Positions 35,105 to 49,660 are shown, numbered from the stretch's first letter. The stretch: 64,000 nucleotides of DNA from Warburgia ugandensis (GCA_035236585.1 CP141127.1:66259495-66323494); one strand, 5' to 3'. Numbers and translations are program-made. The notes: generated by a model from the letters alone, not told the origin.

Positions 35105-36950
35105 ATGCATTATCGTCGTTGTCATCATCATCAAGACCTTATCTTGATTAGGGTCAGTGATATGAATCTTATTCCTTCATTCCCCTCTATGAAGTATAAT
35201 GTCTTCGTTTAGTCACCACTTCTATCCATGTTCTTTTGGGCCTTGCCCTTGCCCTTGCCCTTGCCCTTTTAGGACTTTTGACTTGGATTTCCTTACTCCT
35301 TCTAATAGGTACTATCTTTTGTCTCTGTTGGACATGTCCAAACCATCGAAGTCTAATCTCCCTCATCTTGTTACCTATTAGTGCTACTCCTAAGTTTCCT
35401 ATGATGTTTACATTTCTAAATCTATCTTTTCTTGTCTTGCCACCCATCCATATCAACATCCTTAGTTCGGCTACACCCATCCTATGCACATGTTATTTCT
35501 TAACTACCCAACACACTAATCCATAAAGCATAACCAACTTTACAGGCATCCTATAGAATTTTTCTTTCAGTTTCAGTGGCACCTGCTGATCACGCAAAAC
35601 TTCAGAGGCACATCTTCATTTTTTCCAACCCACTTGGATTCAATTGGTAACCTCCCTCTTAATCTCTTCTTTCTTATGAATTGTCAATCCTAAGCATTAA
35701 AAGTGGTCATTTAGGTGAACTTCTTAGTTATCAATCTTTATTGGTGCTCCACTCCTACTCCTCTCCCTATTAAAATTGCATTCCACATATGATGTCTTTG
35801 TTTGGTTAATTTTAAATCCTTTAGATTCTAAAGCATCTCTCTCTTTGTGTTTATGCCCTCCCTTGTCTTATCAATAAAAAATATATCAGTGGCAAATAAC
35901 ATGCACCATGGAACCTCCTTGTGGTGTGCTTTGTTAAATCATCCATAACAAATGTGAAAAAGTACATGCTCAATGCCGATCCTTGGTGCCATCTTATAAT
36001 GATAGGGAAATCACTGATATCTTTGCTAGTGGTCATAACATTTGTTAGCACTCCCTCATATATATCCTTAATTATGTCTATATACACATGTGAAACCCCT
36101 TTCTTGTCTAAAACTCACCAAATTAACTCTCTAGGACTCTATCATAAGCTTTTATAAGTGAATGAAGACCATGTGTAAGTCGTTCCTCCTCTCTCTACAT
36201 TTCTCTATCAATTGTCTAAGTAGGAAAATAGCTTTCATGGTAGGCATGAAACTAAACTAGTTCTCTGATACACTCATCTCATGTCATAGCCTCTTCTCAA
36301 TCACTCTTTCAAAATGTTCCATGGCATGGCTCATAAGTTTGATTTCATGACAATTAGTGCAACTCTATATGTCTCCTTTATTCTCATAAATTGGTACAAT
36401 TGAGCTCTTCCTCTATCCATGTAGCATTTTTTTTATATTGACATTCTTGTTAAACAACTTTGTCAACCAAGATGCTTTAACATCTCCTATATACTTCCAA
36501 ACCTCTATTAGTATACCATTAGGCCTCAATGCCTTTCATGATTTCATATTTTTTAAGGACCCTTTTACTTCATGTATTCTAATCCTTGGTCATATCTATA
36601 ATGTTCCATGTTATTTGGGTTTATAATACTTTCAATCCCTATATTCTTAGGGCAATTTTCATTTAACAATTTTTTAAAGTGACTTTCCCACCATTGTTTA
36701 ATCTCATTATCTTTGACTAGTACCCTTTGATTATCACTTTTAATGCACTTAGCATGGTCTAAGTCCTTACCCCTTCTATTCTTCTATTTTTTGCAGCTTT
36801 AAACACATCTTTCTCACCTTTCTTGATCTTGATCTATTATAGAGATCATCATATGCCTTGAATTTAGCCTTATTATTCTCTTAGCAATCTTGTTAGCATT
36901 CTTATATTGTTCAAAATTTTCATTATCTCTAATCCTCTATCATGCTTTGA
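35105..36950 (-). pseudogene. RTE-type LINE, reverse transcriptase part, 5'-truncated
   Basis: The minus strand encodes in order: a decayed pre-RT segment (about 36,900-36,700), RVIEKRL and VSENQFSFMP with LIEKC, KAYDRV (about 36,300-36,150), YINVIKDM-like DIIKDIYEGVLTNVMTTSKD, WHQGSALSMYFFTFVMDDLT (36,087-35,851), GVGAPIKI and GWKKMKM, then the C-terminal MGVAELRMLIWMGGKTRKDR, IRLRWFGHVQQR and PKRTWIEV (35,489-35,187). The A-motif and the QGSALS motif are clear; the catalytic ADD region is decayed. The 3' end at 35,111-35,135 is a GATGATGATGAC-type tail, as expected for RTE LINEs, not poly(A). Many stops and frame changes. LINE identity is firm; RTE clade is inferred. Confidence 0.8.
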
Positions 36951-37959
36951 AAACATCCAAAGTGGAAAACCAACAAAAAGTTACCTCCTGAAGGGTAACA
37001 ACTACTATAGGCATCCCTCCTCTAAGAGAGTCAAGGTTCAAGAATAGGGTAGCTCCATTGTGAAAACATCCAATAAAACTACTCCTATCATGTAAGGGGA
37101 TAAGGGTTTTCTAAACCCTTTAACAAACCTAGAGGTTGTAAAGCCCATATATGACAAACGGGAGTCTTTCAACTCTCCCCTTAAGGTGTGTTCATCTCCT
37201 CAAACTATTAGACCAGGTCCAATCCATTATACAAATAGTGTTTGAAGACCATAAAGAGCCAGATGAACACTACCTTTGCAACTTATAACAAGGTCAAAAA
37301 AAGGTCTTAGAAATTTACCTTGACACAATGAGAAAATTGAAATAAAATCAAGCAATTAAGTCCCCAATATAGCCTTGAGTCACAAAGCAACTCACAAAAG
37401 AAAGCAATTGTGGAGTCCCAACTAAGGACTTATTCCAAAACCAAGGTGATCCATCCATTGATGTAGCTCCCTCTATTACCCTTGAAAAGTGGGAGAAAAT
37501 TATTGCCTCTCTCTAGACCTACACAAAGGTTGAATTAGAGGACCATGCTATATATGTGGAGGAATAATGCCAAGTTGAAAGGTTTTGGAAAGAAATTTAT
37601 GAGACAAGTAACTTTCCTTCCTCTTGCAACTAGGGTTGTAAACCCTATGATTGGTCAAAAAAAAAAAAAAGGAAGCCTTTACACTTCACAAGGAGGAGTT
37701 CCCATGTTTGACACCTTGACTAGGCCATTATGGTGATGAGGGCCATGATCTTAGAAGAAAACTCTACAAACTACAACAAAAATAGCATATAAGGACTATG
37801 AAAATTGAGAGCTTGAAAGCTAACTAACCAACTCCCTATAACTCTACTATTAGGGAGAGTTTATCATGCCTTAATGCAAATGCAATAAGAAGAGTAGTCA
37901 TTGGAAGCCTTTACAAGTTGACCATAATGAACCCATCTAACATCTCATCTTATCAAATG
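36951..37959 (+). other. Probable 5' internal sequence of the Tat-like element
   Basis: No protein domain could be confirmed. The stretch leads directly into the gag remnant and probably holds its decayed N-terminal half. A 14-base A run lies at 37,658. No other feature recognised. Confidence 0.35.
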
Positions 37960-38480
37960 CCAAACCCCACCCAAGCTGGATGATGTTGCCTTCCAACTAA
38001 GTTTGAAAGACCCAATTTTCACATGTATGATGGAATTGGATGCCCAAAAGAATACTTGGCCCACTTTAAAGCCAAGCGTGGAGGCACATCCAAGAATGCT
38101 CCATAATGCTAAAGTAGTTTATAGAAACCTTAATAGGAAAGGCCTTTCGTATTCATCATCCTAGGCCCCAGTATAATCCTTCATTGCGAGAACATGAAAA
38201 AAGCATTTCTTACCCATTTCAATGGCATGAGGCAAAATGTAAGCCTTAAGGAGTTGTACAGGATAGCCATGAAGCCCAATGAGATGGTCATAGAATTTAT
38301 CTCATAAAGGGGGAACCTAAGTCTCTTATGTCCTTAGGAGTTAATGCAGAAAGAAGTGGTGTAAACATGTACCAAAACTTGAATAGCAATGTGGAACTAT
38401 TGTTATTAAATACCAACAAGTTTGAGGACTTGGTGTCCTGGTGCACTAGCATTGAGAACTTCCTAAAATAGCATCCTAGT
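37960..38480 (+). pseudogene. Tat-like gag domain remnant
   Basis: The plus strand reads PNFHMYDGIGCPKEYLAHFK and AKRGGT, then after frame changes FIETLIGKAFR, a WYSSL-like region, FLTHFNGMRQNV-like residues spread over two frames, EFIS, and a region NMYQNLNSNVELLLLNTNKF, EDLVSWCTSIENFLK. The FHMYDG...HF start and the ETLTG.A..W..L centre are the plant Tat-lineage retrotransposon gag pattern. At least three frame changes and several stops. Confidence 0.6.
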
Positions 38481-40263
<1,783 letters not shown>

Positions 40264-41390
40264 TGTCTAGTTCCTTCCCTTCTTAGTGATGGTCACATAA
40301 CTACACTGATCACATTTATAGAAATGGACCTAATTGGTACTATGTGGTTCTACGAACCTGTTTACTGGTCCAGTAATTAATGCTGGTCAGTTATAAGGGC
40401 AAGTGGTTACTGCTTTGGTATCCTAACCTCATTAGTTGCTAAAAATAATTACCTAGATGTCCAAAACTATAAAAAGGGGTTTTCCCTCCATCCCTAGCAT
40501 TCAGAATCAATTCTCACTCTCAAGAGATTCAAGATTCACTTCCAGATCAATAATTTAGCCTCTCTTTCTCTCCAACTGTCAAGGTAAGGAACTCTATGGT
40601 TTTATTATTTGTTCAATATGCTTAAAAGAGATATAAACTTATTTTTAACCCTATATCTGCTTCTAAGGAGATCCAACTATGACCTATTTCCCTTCTATGC
40701 CCCAAGTTTGATGCCCTATCACAATATTGACTTTTGGGTCTAAAACCACGACCCTTAATGGTCTATGCTTCCTAGGGCCCTAGCTTAAACCATCTAGGTC
40801 TTTGTCTATTTATGGTGATGCATGTATCCAACCAACACATACCTAACACTATCCTAGTCCCATCCATGATTATTCAGCCTAAAGGATTGACCAGCCATGT
40901 ATGGATCATTTAGGTTTAAGTTGACATTGGACAAACACTAAGCCATGTCCACATTACCTAGCTTAGGGCTCAACCCTAATTCCTAATTAGACACCCTATC
41001 TTGAAAAGGTATAAACCATGATATGAGTATGTGCCAATCAACATTGTATAACCTTATGATCTTGCCATTTTGGGAATATGGTGACATATTGTCTCTGGAA
41101 CTCCATGGTTAGTCAAAAACCTTGCATAGGTCCCTTGTTCTTTACAACTCCCATAAAAGTAAAGTGTGGCTCCTTCTAGCCTTAAGCCTAGGGCATTTAA
41201 TCATGGAATGTGATAGATAATCAAATATTTTGTCTTTTATTATTAACATGTAATTGACAACCTAAAAGTTTGGGATATGTATTCACTTTTATTTGATTAA
41301 TAAAAGCCTCATCTAAGGAGAAAATTTGTATAATTTCCTTTATGCTTTGATTATCGCAAATGTGTGGAATGAGCATTTTTCACACATACA
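40264..41390 (+). repeat. Tat-like 3' LTR
   Basis: Begins TGTCTAGTTCC (start inferred from the preceding purine-rich bases) and ends TTTTTCACACATACA. A TATA box (TATAAAAAG) lies at 40,468 and an AATAAA at about 41,300. The last ~600 bases match 28,611-28,719 and 32,867-33,382. Adjoins copia-derived sequence on the right with no visible duplication. Confidence 0.5.
40468..40476 (+). promoter_or_regulatory. TATA box of the Tat-like 3' LTR
   Basis: TATAAAAAG in CCAAAACTATAAAAAGGGG, about 200 bases into the LTR, in the orientation of the gag remnant. Confidence 0.5.
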
Positions 41391-41479
41391 ATTGTAACAT
41401 TGAAAACTTATCGAGTCTAGATGTACAAACAATAACGTCAAATAGAAAGCCTACTAATAAAATGCCATATGATCCAAAG

Positions 41480-42250
41480 ACTCCTTTAACAATTTAGGTA
41501 CAAGCCCTTAGGTCATGAGATATAACATCAACTATGTCCTTTTGTACTTAATAAACACCAGATGATTCTAAACATTCTAATGTAGTCTTGAGTACTTTAC
41601 ATTGATATACTTATTTTAAGTCCTACTTTTGTTATTATTAGAGAAGAACATTATATCAAAATTTAACACCAAGATTAATGCATCATATCTTATAAGCACA
41701 GTGCCATTCATATGTACAATAAATTTGCTCCCTCTAACTTTGAGGTGTATCTATTAATTCATTATATTCCCCTTGACAACAAATGAAGAAATTTTATTAT
41801 GAAACTTAAAATTCCATAAGCAGGAAGCTCACTCATGAAACTTGCAAACCAATTATTTATCCTCGTCTAAGCAAAATCATTGGATTATTTAAATTACACT
41901 TTACTTACTAGATCCCCATTTAGAGATTTGGTTTTCATAGTCATTTAATGTAGCTTTAAATCAAATGAGCTATCAAAGGCATGATAATTGCTTATGAGTC
42001 CTTACTAGTACAAGGGAGAAGGTCTCCTAATAACTAATGCCTTTCTCATGAGTGAATGCTTAGCTATAAGTCTGGATGTATATCATTATACATTGCATGG
42101 TATGTCTATTTTATCTAATAGACCCAATTTAATAAGAAACTAGACATTATTATTCTTTATGGATTTCTTCTCTTCCACTATGAAGTCATATAAAACTTAG
42201 AGATTCCTCCATTCACGGCTCATTAAAATAATCTCTGGGGATCCTTAATG
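41480..42250 (-). pseudogene. Ty1/copia reverse transcriptase remnant
   Basis: Minus-strand reading across frames gives, in copia order: EEKKSIKNNNV (like EIKSMKENDVW), AFTHEKGISY and ETFSLV (like AKGFTQKEGIDYKDTFSPV), LIAHLI followed by a degraded LHQMDVKTAFLNGDL-type stretch (SKWGSSK), LVCKFHE, then LKVRGSKFIV and a YVDD-region remnant where the catalytic motif is no longer visible, then YSRLH. Each match is short and there are many stops, but the order and spacing are those of a copia RT. Nothing of gag or integrase was confirmed to its right. Confidence 0.5.
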
Positions 42251-45200
42251 TCAACATCATAATGAGGCTATTTTAGATAAACTACAAACTTGATAAAATT
42301 GCTAATTTTCTTAGTCTTGAGGACCTTTTTATGTCTTATATGTTATCACCAACTTTACAATTTTGAGTTGTAGGTTTAATCATAGATTGTTCCTCATGAA
42401 GTGGTTATTCTTGAGCTTGTAATGAAACTTGTATTTCCTCCAATTCTATACTTTAATGATTTTTACTCTCACTAATGTCATCATCTTCACAAAATCTAGA
42501 AATATTTTGCCTCAACAAATATATAAATAGACCTTAACTAAGTATGTTAGCCCATGTTAGCAATGCTTTTAGCAAGTGCATCACTATAACATTCTTGTGG
42601 GCAAAGGCTATAACATGCAAGTAGTTTAGCTAATTAACCTGATACTTGGAGCCAATTTTATTTTAAACATTGGCAATAGAATCTTATACCTTTCAGCATC
42701 TAGGATATTTCTATCTCTTACAAGACCCTATTACTCCTATCTAATTAATCTATGAATATCAAAACTTTCTTATCGAGTTGAGTTATCATCTTTCACAATT
42801 AATATCAATTTGGATGTCATAATTACAGTTAATTTTATCTGTTTTTCAAATAACATATAGATGTGTACAATCATGAACTAAGATGCTTCGGCTATTTCCA
42901 GGTCATTTTATGCCCCAAATAAATAATAACACCATCAAGCAAGTAGCATGATTTACTTAAGAAAAAAGAAACCAATTTAACCATGCAAGCTAATACAGCA
43001 TGTATTTATTGTGCCCAAATACATGATCCCATCTTAAGAAGGAGACATGTATCCTATTACAAAATACTCCGTATAATTATTATGTATTTGCAAAATAAAT
43101 CTCTAAGAGAAAAATCTAAAATTACAAAAATAGCCTTCTAAAATTGTAAGAAGGGATTTTATGAAATTCCATAAGAATATAAAAAATTGAAGAAATCCCT
43201 TCTAAAATAAAAAAATTTCTAAAAGCCCTCTATTGAAATTTTGTAAGAAAAATTACTACCATATCCTTCTACAAGTTTGTCCCCTCTTAATAGGTCCCTA
43301 GGGAAATTACAATAATTTGCTATATTTCACAAGAAAAAATCTATGGCCTTATAGACCTTTCATCCCTTCTCACCCACTCTTTTAAACAATATGAGAGTGT
43401 CTTGCATATACAAAAATACCAAGAATATACAATATTTAGTGCAAGAGATCAACATGGAGGATTGAGGACATGACATTTCAACCCAAAATAACAACTATCA
43501 TGTTACAAAAAGATTTCTCTAATACCAATGGTAAATCTTTTTTCTTTCATTTTAACTCCAAAATGTAAAACTAAATACTTACATTTGATCATCATAGCAT
43601 GTTGGTGTTGAACTTGAACCTCCATTCAAGAAAGCTTTTAACATTATTAGAAAATCCTTATGAAAAAGGTGATAGAAACTTAAATTCCAATTTCTTTGTA
43701 AGGCTAAGGCTTTTGAAAAGGATTTTGTTTTTATTTGTGTACTCATATCAAGCATATTTGTATGCATGTGGTGGGAGACTTTGGAAACTTCAAGAAAAAT
43801 TCTCCCATATGATGTCACCACTACAATTGACACTAATAAAAATAGGTTAATTCAATCACTTGATTCTCACATTACTATAGGTTTCTTGAATAAAGTAAAT
43901 TTCTAAAATACAAATAAAGAAACATGAAATTGTAGTATGTGAAACTTTATGAGTTTGCTATATATTTTTTAGTTTCAGAGGTTGTGAAGTTATTCTTGTT
44001 CATACAAGTTTACTTGATCTTGAGATTCATTTGTTGCATAATTTCTCATTAAAACTTTGAAATTTTATGCTTTGGTCTTGCCTTTAATGTGGTTTGAGTT
44101 CTATTTTGTTTATTGCTCTATGAGATTCCACTAATATTTAAGAATGTGATTTAACAGACATTTGAAGGCATTCATTTTGGGGACAAAAGTACAAACTAAT
44201 TATAATTGTACAAATTAGTTGATGCATACTTGTTTGGTTTAATCCTAAAGAGAGAACTTCTAAGATCCTTGCACATTTGGATGCTCTAATTATCTTCAAG
44301 ACAAGGCACTTGCAGTGCACTTCTAGGTTTGAGGTATTCAGTTTTTATAAGTTAAAAAATGTCCAACAAATTATGATAGAAATTGAATTGACAAAAGACC
44401 TCAACCATTCTTTTTTATGTAAAATAAAATGTAACCAAATTGATGTGGAGCGAAAATTCTATCAAGCCAAAATGAGTTGAATTGAACCATTGTTTTCTGG
44501 AGCCTTAATTGGACTTATGAAATGATCAAACCTTATTATTTGATATATATTGGTAGTATTGCCAAGAATGAGCATTTTCATTTGTTGAGGGAAGCAATAT
44601 GGAATGATATACACATAAATATTACAAATAATATCCCTACAATTAGCATTTTTAGCCCTTGGATTGCCCAACTTATCACTAATTAAGGTTATTTTGCATT
44701 TTACAGGATTAGGAAACAAGTGAAAAAAAGCTATATTTGGTAACTGAAACCTTAAGGAGAGCTATTCCACCATTTGAGTAAAGCCATGGTTCCACATGCC
44801 AAGAACCATGAAGCTAGAAAGTCCACAATGCTATGGGGGTATCCTTATCAAATTTAGAGCACTCCAAAACCCCATGTATGGGACCAACCATATCTACACT
44901 AAAGAGACTATCATTACTAAAAGATAAGGTGGCAAACTTGCAATGCATGCATGCATGCAATCCACCACCTTGGGGAGCTTCTAAATAAAGCTAGAATCAC
45001 ATAGATTGGATCACTCATACAGAGCATATTTATGAAGTGAAACAACTCAAAGAGTAGGGCTCACTTGAAGAGCAATTTCACTTACTTATTCACTAACTTA
45101 TTTAGAGGAGAACCAACATGATTTCACCTGATTTTTAGATGAGGGGAGGCATGTCACACTCCCATATCATGTGTGATATTCATGAAAAAAAAACAAGAAG

Positions 45201-46165
45201 AAAATAGAGGATGAAAGATGTGCAGTGGAGAAGGGAATTAACAAGAAATCTATGGCTTGCCACCTCAATTAGGGCTATCCTAAGAAGCAACTAATAAGAA
45301 GTAATTTCATAAAGAGAATCCAAGGAATGCTTGGGTGGACCAATAGGATGGTAGCTTAGAGTGGAATGCCATTAGTGGAGATAATGTTCATGGACTGCCT
45401 GCCATTTTTCAAGAAGGATCCCAATGTTATTCCAAGGGAGAAAAATCTATTTTTGTAGGTGGAGCATGGCATGTGATTGGAGGAGGAAAAAAAGGTGGGC
45501 TGGGGAGAGAATAAAGGAGCTTGAAACATGTTTTGCTGAGGAAAGAAAGAAGCTAGAAAATGTGTTTTACTTGAGGAAATCCTATCCTTTCATCCTAGAG
45601 AAAGCATGATCAAGGGGAGAAGAAAGAGAAGATAAGAGGATAAGTGAAAAGTGGAAGGAGATTTGGATGTGATCTAAAGGATAGCTTTCAATGCATCCTC
45701 TAAGGTGGCTATGCATGATTCTTTGGAGTGATTTTAGGAAGGGAAGGAGGTGCACTGCATGGAAAACTTTCCTTAAAGAGAATGTCCCATTCAATAAAGA
45801 AAGGCTACATCCAAAGTCATTCTCATTCCCCTTGTGCTTACATGATCAAATCCATTGAAGGCTGGTAAGGAGGTGAAAACACATTAAAAGCACATGCTTC
45901 TTTAGGGCAATGTAGGTAATCATAAGACTACTAAGGAGGAGGCTTAGGTTTGTGCATTGAATTATAAGGTAAGAGAGCTTCTTGTGTTGAGAATCTTTAT
46001 ATGTTGAAATTTGATTGGGAGAGGAGGAGGTGTTTCATGTGAGAACCACAAGAGGTAAGTTCCTATGTTCTATCATCCATTAAAGAATAAAAGAAAGAGG
46101 ATGCAACTTGTTTTCTTTTTTCATTTATAAGCAACGCTCTTAAAATAAGTAGTGGACATTAAACA
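42251..46165. other. About 3.9 kb with nothing firmly recognised
   Basis: The left part (to about 43,300) may be upstream copia sequence on the minus strand, but no domain was confirmed. Two overlapping frames at 43,579-43,850 on opposite strands have no motif. A (TGCA)n run lies at 44,943-44,960. At 45,140-45,149 the phrase GAGGGGAGGCA followed by TGTCACACTCCC looks like a polypurine tract and LTR start, which could mark another gypsy 3' end or the true start of the 5' LTR of the next element. Confidence 0.35.
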
Positions 46166-47075
46166 CATAAGACAAAAGGCTTCTGGTTTTGCTAGTATCC
46201 ACTAGGTGAAGCAAGCAGCTCTCCCTCTTAATCCATGTATTTCATGTGGGATCCTAGGAGCTACTTAAGGAGAAAACATTAATTACCTTAGAAGTGGAGG
46301 CATCTGGGTAGAAGATGTTTATGGGTGCTTGAGTGGTTTTTTCCCCCATCAAGTAGCTACTTAAATTGATTTATGCATGCTATACATCTCATAATCTTGT
46401 GGGTGATGTATATATGGATGATGATTAGTACAATTTGTGGGCTGCACATGTATTTCAAAGAGAGTTGGTTGATGGGTGGTGCATGCCATACAAAAACATC
46501 AGGAAGTGGTGTTGTGCATGTGAGAGAAAGGTGAAGGAAGGGTGATATATGAAATACATGGGGATGGTTGGTTGGTGAGTGTTTTCCTTTCAGGGTTTTG
46601 GCTATAAGGTGATATCCTCTATGCTTGTTTAGTGACACATCAAGTATAAGATATTGATTGGTTGATGAAAGAAGATGGCAGCGTAGGTTGGAGCAAGTTC
46701 ACTACGACTTTCCTTGAGTGACACCCCGGGAAAGCTGGTAATATCAATCCATTGCATAGGACTTTTTATTTTCTTTTTGCTTTCTTTTGATTCATGTACT
46801 GCATTTGTAATCCTTTAAATTTCAATACAATGGAAGTTCTCTTTTCTTTTCTTTTCATTTGTTAGTTATTTGTTATTTTCTTTAGTTAGATGTTTTATGC
46901 TTTCCTTTAGTTTGTGTTATTGCTAGCTTTTAGAAATTTACTAATCATAGTTTGAGATTTTCATGTTAGTATAATGATAAGAATTAGTATATCTAGCTAA
47001 TTTTCACTTGAAGGTTAGGATGAAACTACATTAGATTAAATAATTTCATGATTAAGTAATTATTAGATTTAAAAA
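46166..47075 (+). repeat. Part of the 5' LTR of the second Athila-like element
   Basis: Matches 63,163-64,000 in the same orientation over its whole length: GCAGCTCTCCCTCTTAATCC, ATTTCATGTGGGATCCTAGG, GTTTTCCTTTCAGGGTTTTG, AATGGAAGTTCTCTTT and TTAGTTAGATGTTTTATGCT. The homology is cut at 47,075 only because the window ends. A few short indels, for example an extra block at about 46,370-46,435. Confidence 0.75.
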
Positions 47076-48090
47076 GTGCTTTTGATTTCAAATTTAAGAT
47101 TGGCAATGCAATTTATATGTTTATTGATTTTTCATAGGAAATATCAAGTATTTCCTATAGTTGAATACTAGACATGTTAGATTAGATTAACTTAGTATAT
47201 GAATATCTTAGATAATATGTATCCTAAAAAGACAAGTTATGCTTTGAGATAATATGCTAAATTAGGCAAAAATGATAGTATTTTTCATGTTTTTAAATTC
47301 ATCGAGATTTTATTAACATGAGTAGTGTAAAAATCTTATTTTCTTAATTTTAAAATTATTTAATTTAGTGTGGAGGATTTTAAAAGCCTACACTTTGATT
47401 TTGATTAATTTTATTGTAAGCCATCCTAACTCTTTATATTTCCTAGATTAGGGTTTGCACGTTAAATTACTTTGCATTGTTTGATGGTAGGAAATATCAT
47501 ATGGTGTACATTTCATAATTTAATTATTACATTTTGCATTAGTTGCACCTCTTAACAAGAGATAGCCTAATCTTGCTATAACCAATAAACATAGGCTATC
47601 TAGGTCATAGCATCTCATCTGTTGAGGCAAGGACTTTTACTAAGTAGCATATAGGTAGTTGCATTACTTTCCTACTTTTGTGTACTTTTAGGACATGTTT
47701 ATTTCTTTAAAGTCATATATGGCAAGGAATGATAAATTAATTAGTAAGGGAAATAACCCCTAAAAGATCAAAGGTAGATTTCATCATCACCTCTTAGCCC
47801 ACCTACATTAATCATCACCTAGTGTGCATCCCAACATTTCATAAATTAACTTAAAATCAATTAAAAGAGAACTACAGTGGTCCATGACCTCATAGGACCC
47901 TCTTGGAAGGAAGTGAATTACTATTGCTCCAGTGGATCCAAGCTAATCAACTATGTTGGTATTTAAATGACTAGCTCTACCAACATAATCCAATCAGATT
48001 AGCTATGATTAACTAAGGAGGGTATGAAGTGGTTGATTAAGTTAAGATCTAACTAATAAACAATAAGAAAATTTTGTATGATAGGAGGAG

Positions 48091-48406
48091 CTATTTAGGT
48101 TAGTATAATCTAACAACCACTCACCTACAAAATTTAAGATTAATAAAAAAAATTATCTTGTTTACCTCGCTGATAGATTTATTGTGTGTCCTTAGATGTG
48201 CATCATTTTTGCATATAAGCATCATTTATTTCATGTTTCCTAGTATAACTATTTAGGTTAGTATAATCTAACAACCACTCACCTACAAAATTTAAGATTA
48301 ATAAAAAAAATTATCTTGTTTACCTCGCTGATAGATTTATTGTGTGTCCTTCGATGTGCATCATTTTTGCATATAAGCATCATTTAGTTCATGTTTCCTA
48401 CTCTAA
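48091..48406 (+). repeat. Tandem duplication, 158 bp period, two copies
   Basis: CTATTTAGGTTAGTATAATC occurs at 48,091 and again at 48,249, and the following ~150 bases are nearly identical (few differences, for example CCTTAGATG versus CCTTCGATG). The high identity implies a recent local duplication. Confidence 0.95.
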
Positions 48407-48407
48407 T

Positions 48408-48412
<5 letters not shown>

Positions 48413-48447
<35 letters not shown>
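48413..48447. repeat. (TA)n microsatellite
   Basis: About 17 TA dinucleotides immediately after the second copy of the 158 bp duplication. Confidence 0.95.
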
Positions 48448-48449
<2 letters not shown>

Positions 48450-48634
48450 GCACTCTTTTATGGTATACAACAAATATCTTTCATTGAGTACAAACTTGTG
48501 CATTGCACCAATTTCTAGTGTAGGCTCGGTAGAGACCTTTGAACTCTGATTTAGTACTCATAGTTCCTAAGATCAAATGGACTGCTAGGTAAGGGTTGTG
48601 AAATCATCTATATTTAGATAACCTTGCAATAAAA

Positions 48635-49655
48635 ATGGCAAGCAAAGTAGTATAAGTCAAGCCACTTAGAGACTATTCTACTCTAGTTCATTTTAACTCA
48701 CCATCACACACAACCTGCAACTACTACAGAACATATGAGTTGAAAGTAGGAGTGATTCAACTCCTACCAACATTATATGATTTAGACAAGGAGGACACTT
48801 ATTATTGTGTCAAGGAATTCCTTGATGTTTGTGTGATATCTAAGTACTACTATTTCTTAGATGATTCCATTAGATTATGATTGCTTCCTGTCTCTTTAAA
48901 GGATAAAGCGAAGGCATAACTAAATTAACTAGATGTAAGATCTACCACATCTTGGGAGCAATTATCCAAGAAGTTCATGAATAACTTTTTTCATGTCCAC
49001 AACACCAATGTCCTTAAAAAGGAAATAAATAACTTTTAACAAAAAAAAGGTGACTATTTTTACAAATGCAAGGAAAGGTGGAAGGATCTATTGCCCAAGT
49101 GTCCACAACATGGCTTTGAGAAGTGGTAATGGGTGTAATATTTCTATGAAAGTTTGACATCACAAAACCAACATAAGATAGATACCACTGGTGGAGGAGC
49201 ATTCATGATAAGGAAAGACGTGGAGGCCCAAAATTTCTTTAAGACATTATCTAAAAATTCCTAGCAAAGGGAATATTCTACAAGGATGGAATGAAATTCA
49301 CGTCCTTTAAAGAAAGGCAGCTTGTATCCAATAGGGAAACTCCATATGTGTATAGTAAAATAAACATGTTAGCCAGCAAAGTTGGTAAGATAGATAGTTT
49401 AGCATGAGGGATAGAGGCATTCATGTTGGCTAGTGGATCTTCTAGTCTAGTGCATCTTACTACTTCATGCCCACTAGGCTCTGCATTCCTTGAATATTTT
49501 TTGGAGCAAGTGAATGCATTAAAAAATCCTATCAACAACCTCCATTTTGAGACTTGTATTCCTGGATGGCTAGGCATCCCAGTTTTTTATGGTCGAAGAA
49601 TAACCATCAAGGAGGACCAATTGGGACCTTCCCTTGCTCAACGTTTTCCTAGAGT
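48635..49655 (+). pseudogene. Athila-like gag, N-terminal and central part
   Basis: Starting at the ATG at 48,635 (MASKVV, then a stop), one frame can be followed for about 600 bases through roughly nine stops: VKPLRDYSTLVHFN, YELKVGVIQLLPTLY, EFLDVC, DDSIRL, LLPVSLKDKAKA, STTSWEQLSKKFMNNFF, KERWKDLLPKCPQHGFEKW and IDTTGGGAFM. This is the retrotransposon gag domain in full order. From 49,423 another frame gives EQVNALKNPINN and PGWLGIPVF, matching the C-terminal EQVSALN...NPRWARHP block of the first Athila-like element. The frame is cut at 49,660 by the Tekay-like insertion. Confidence 0.8.
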
Positions 49656-49660
49656 CTAGG

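Larger units (their letters stand above)
47076..48634 (+). other. LTR end and 5' leader of the second Athila-like element
   Basis: Lies between the LTR repeat and the gag start. No primer site could be identified with confidence. It contains a 158 bp tandem duplication and a (TA)n run. No coding similarity apart from gag beginning at 48,635. Confidence 0.45.

Noticed and set aside
35199..35526. Plus-strand frames opposite the LINE
   Set aside because: They are antisense shadows of the RTE C-terminal domain, whose motifs are all on the minus strand.
43816..43830. CACTACAATTGACA as a CACTA transposon end
   Set aside because: No partner terminus, subterminal array or transposase nearby; the word alone is too short.
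43579..43850. Opposing frames of 84 and 83 codons
   Set aside because: They overlap on opposite strands and neither shows a recognisable motif, start context or neighbour that supports a gene.
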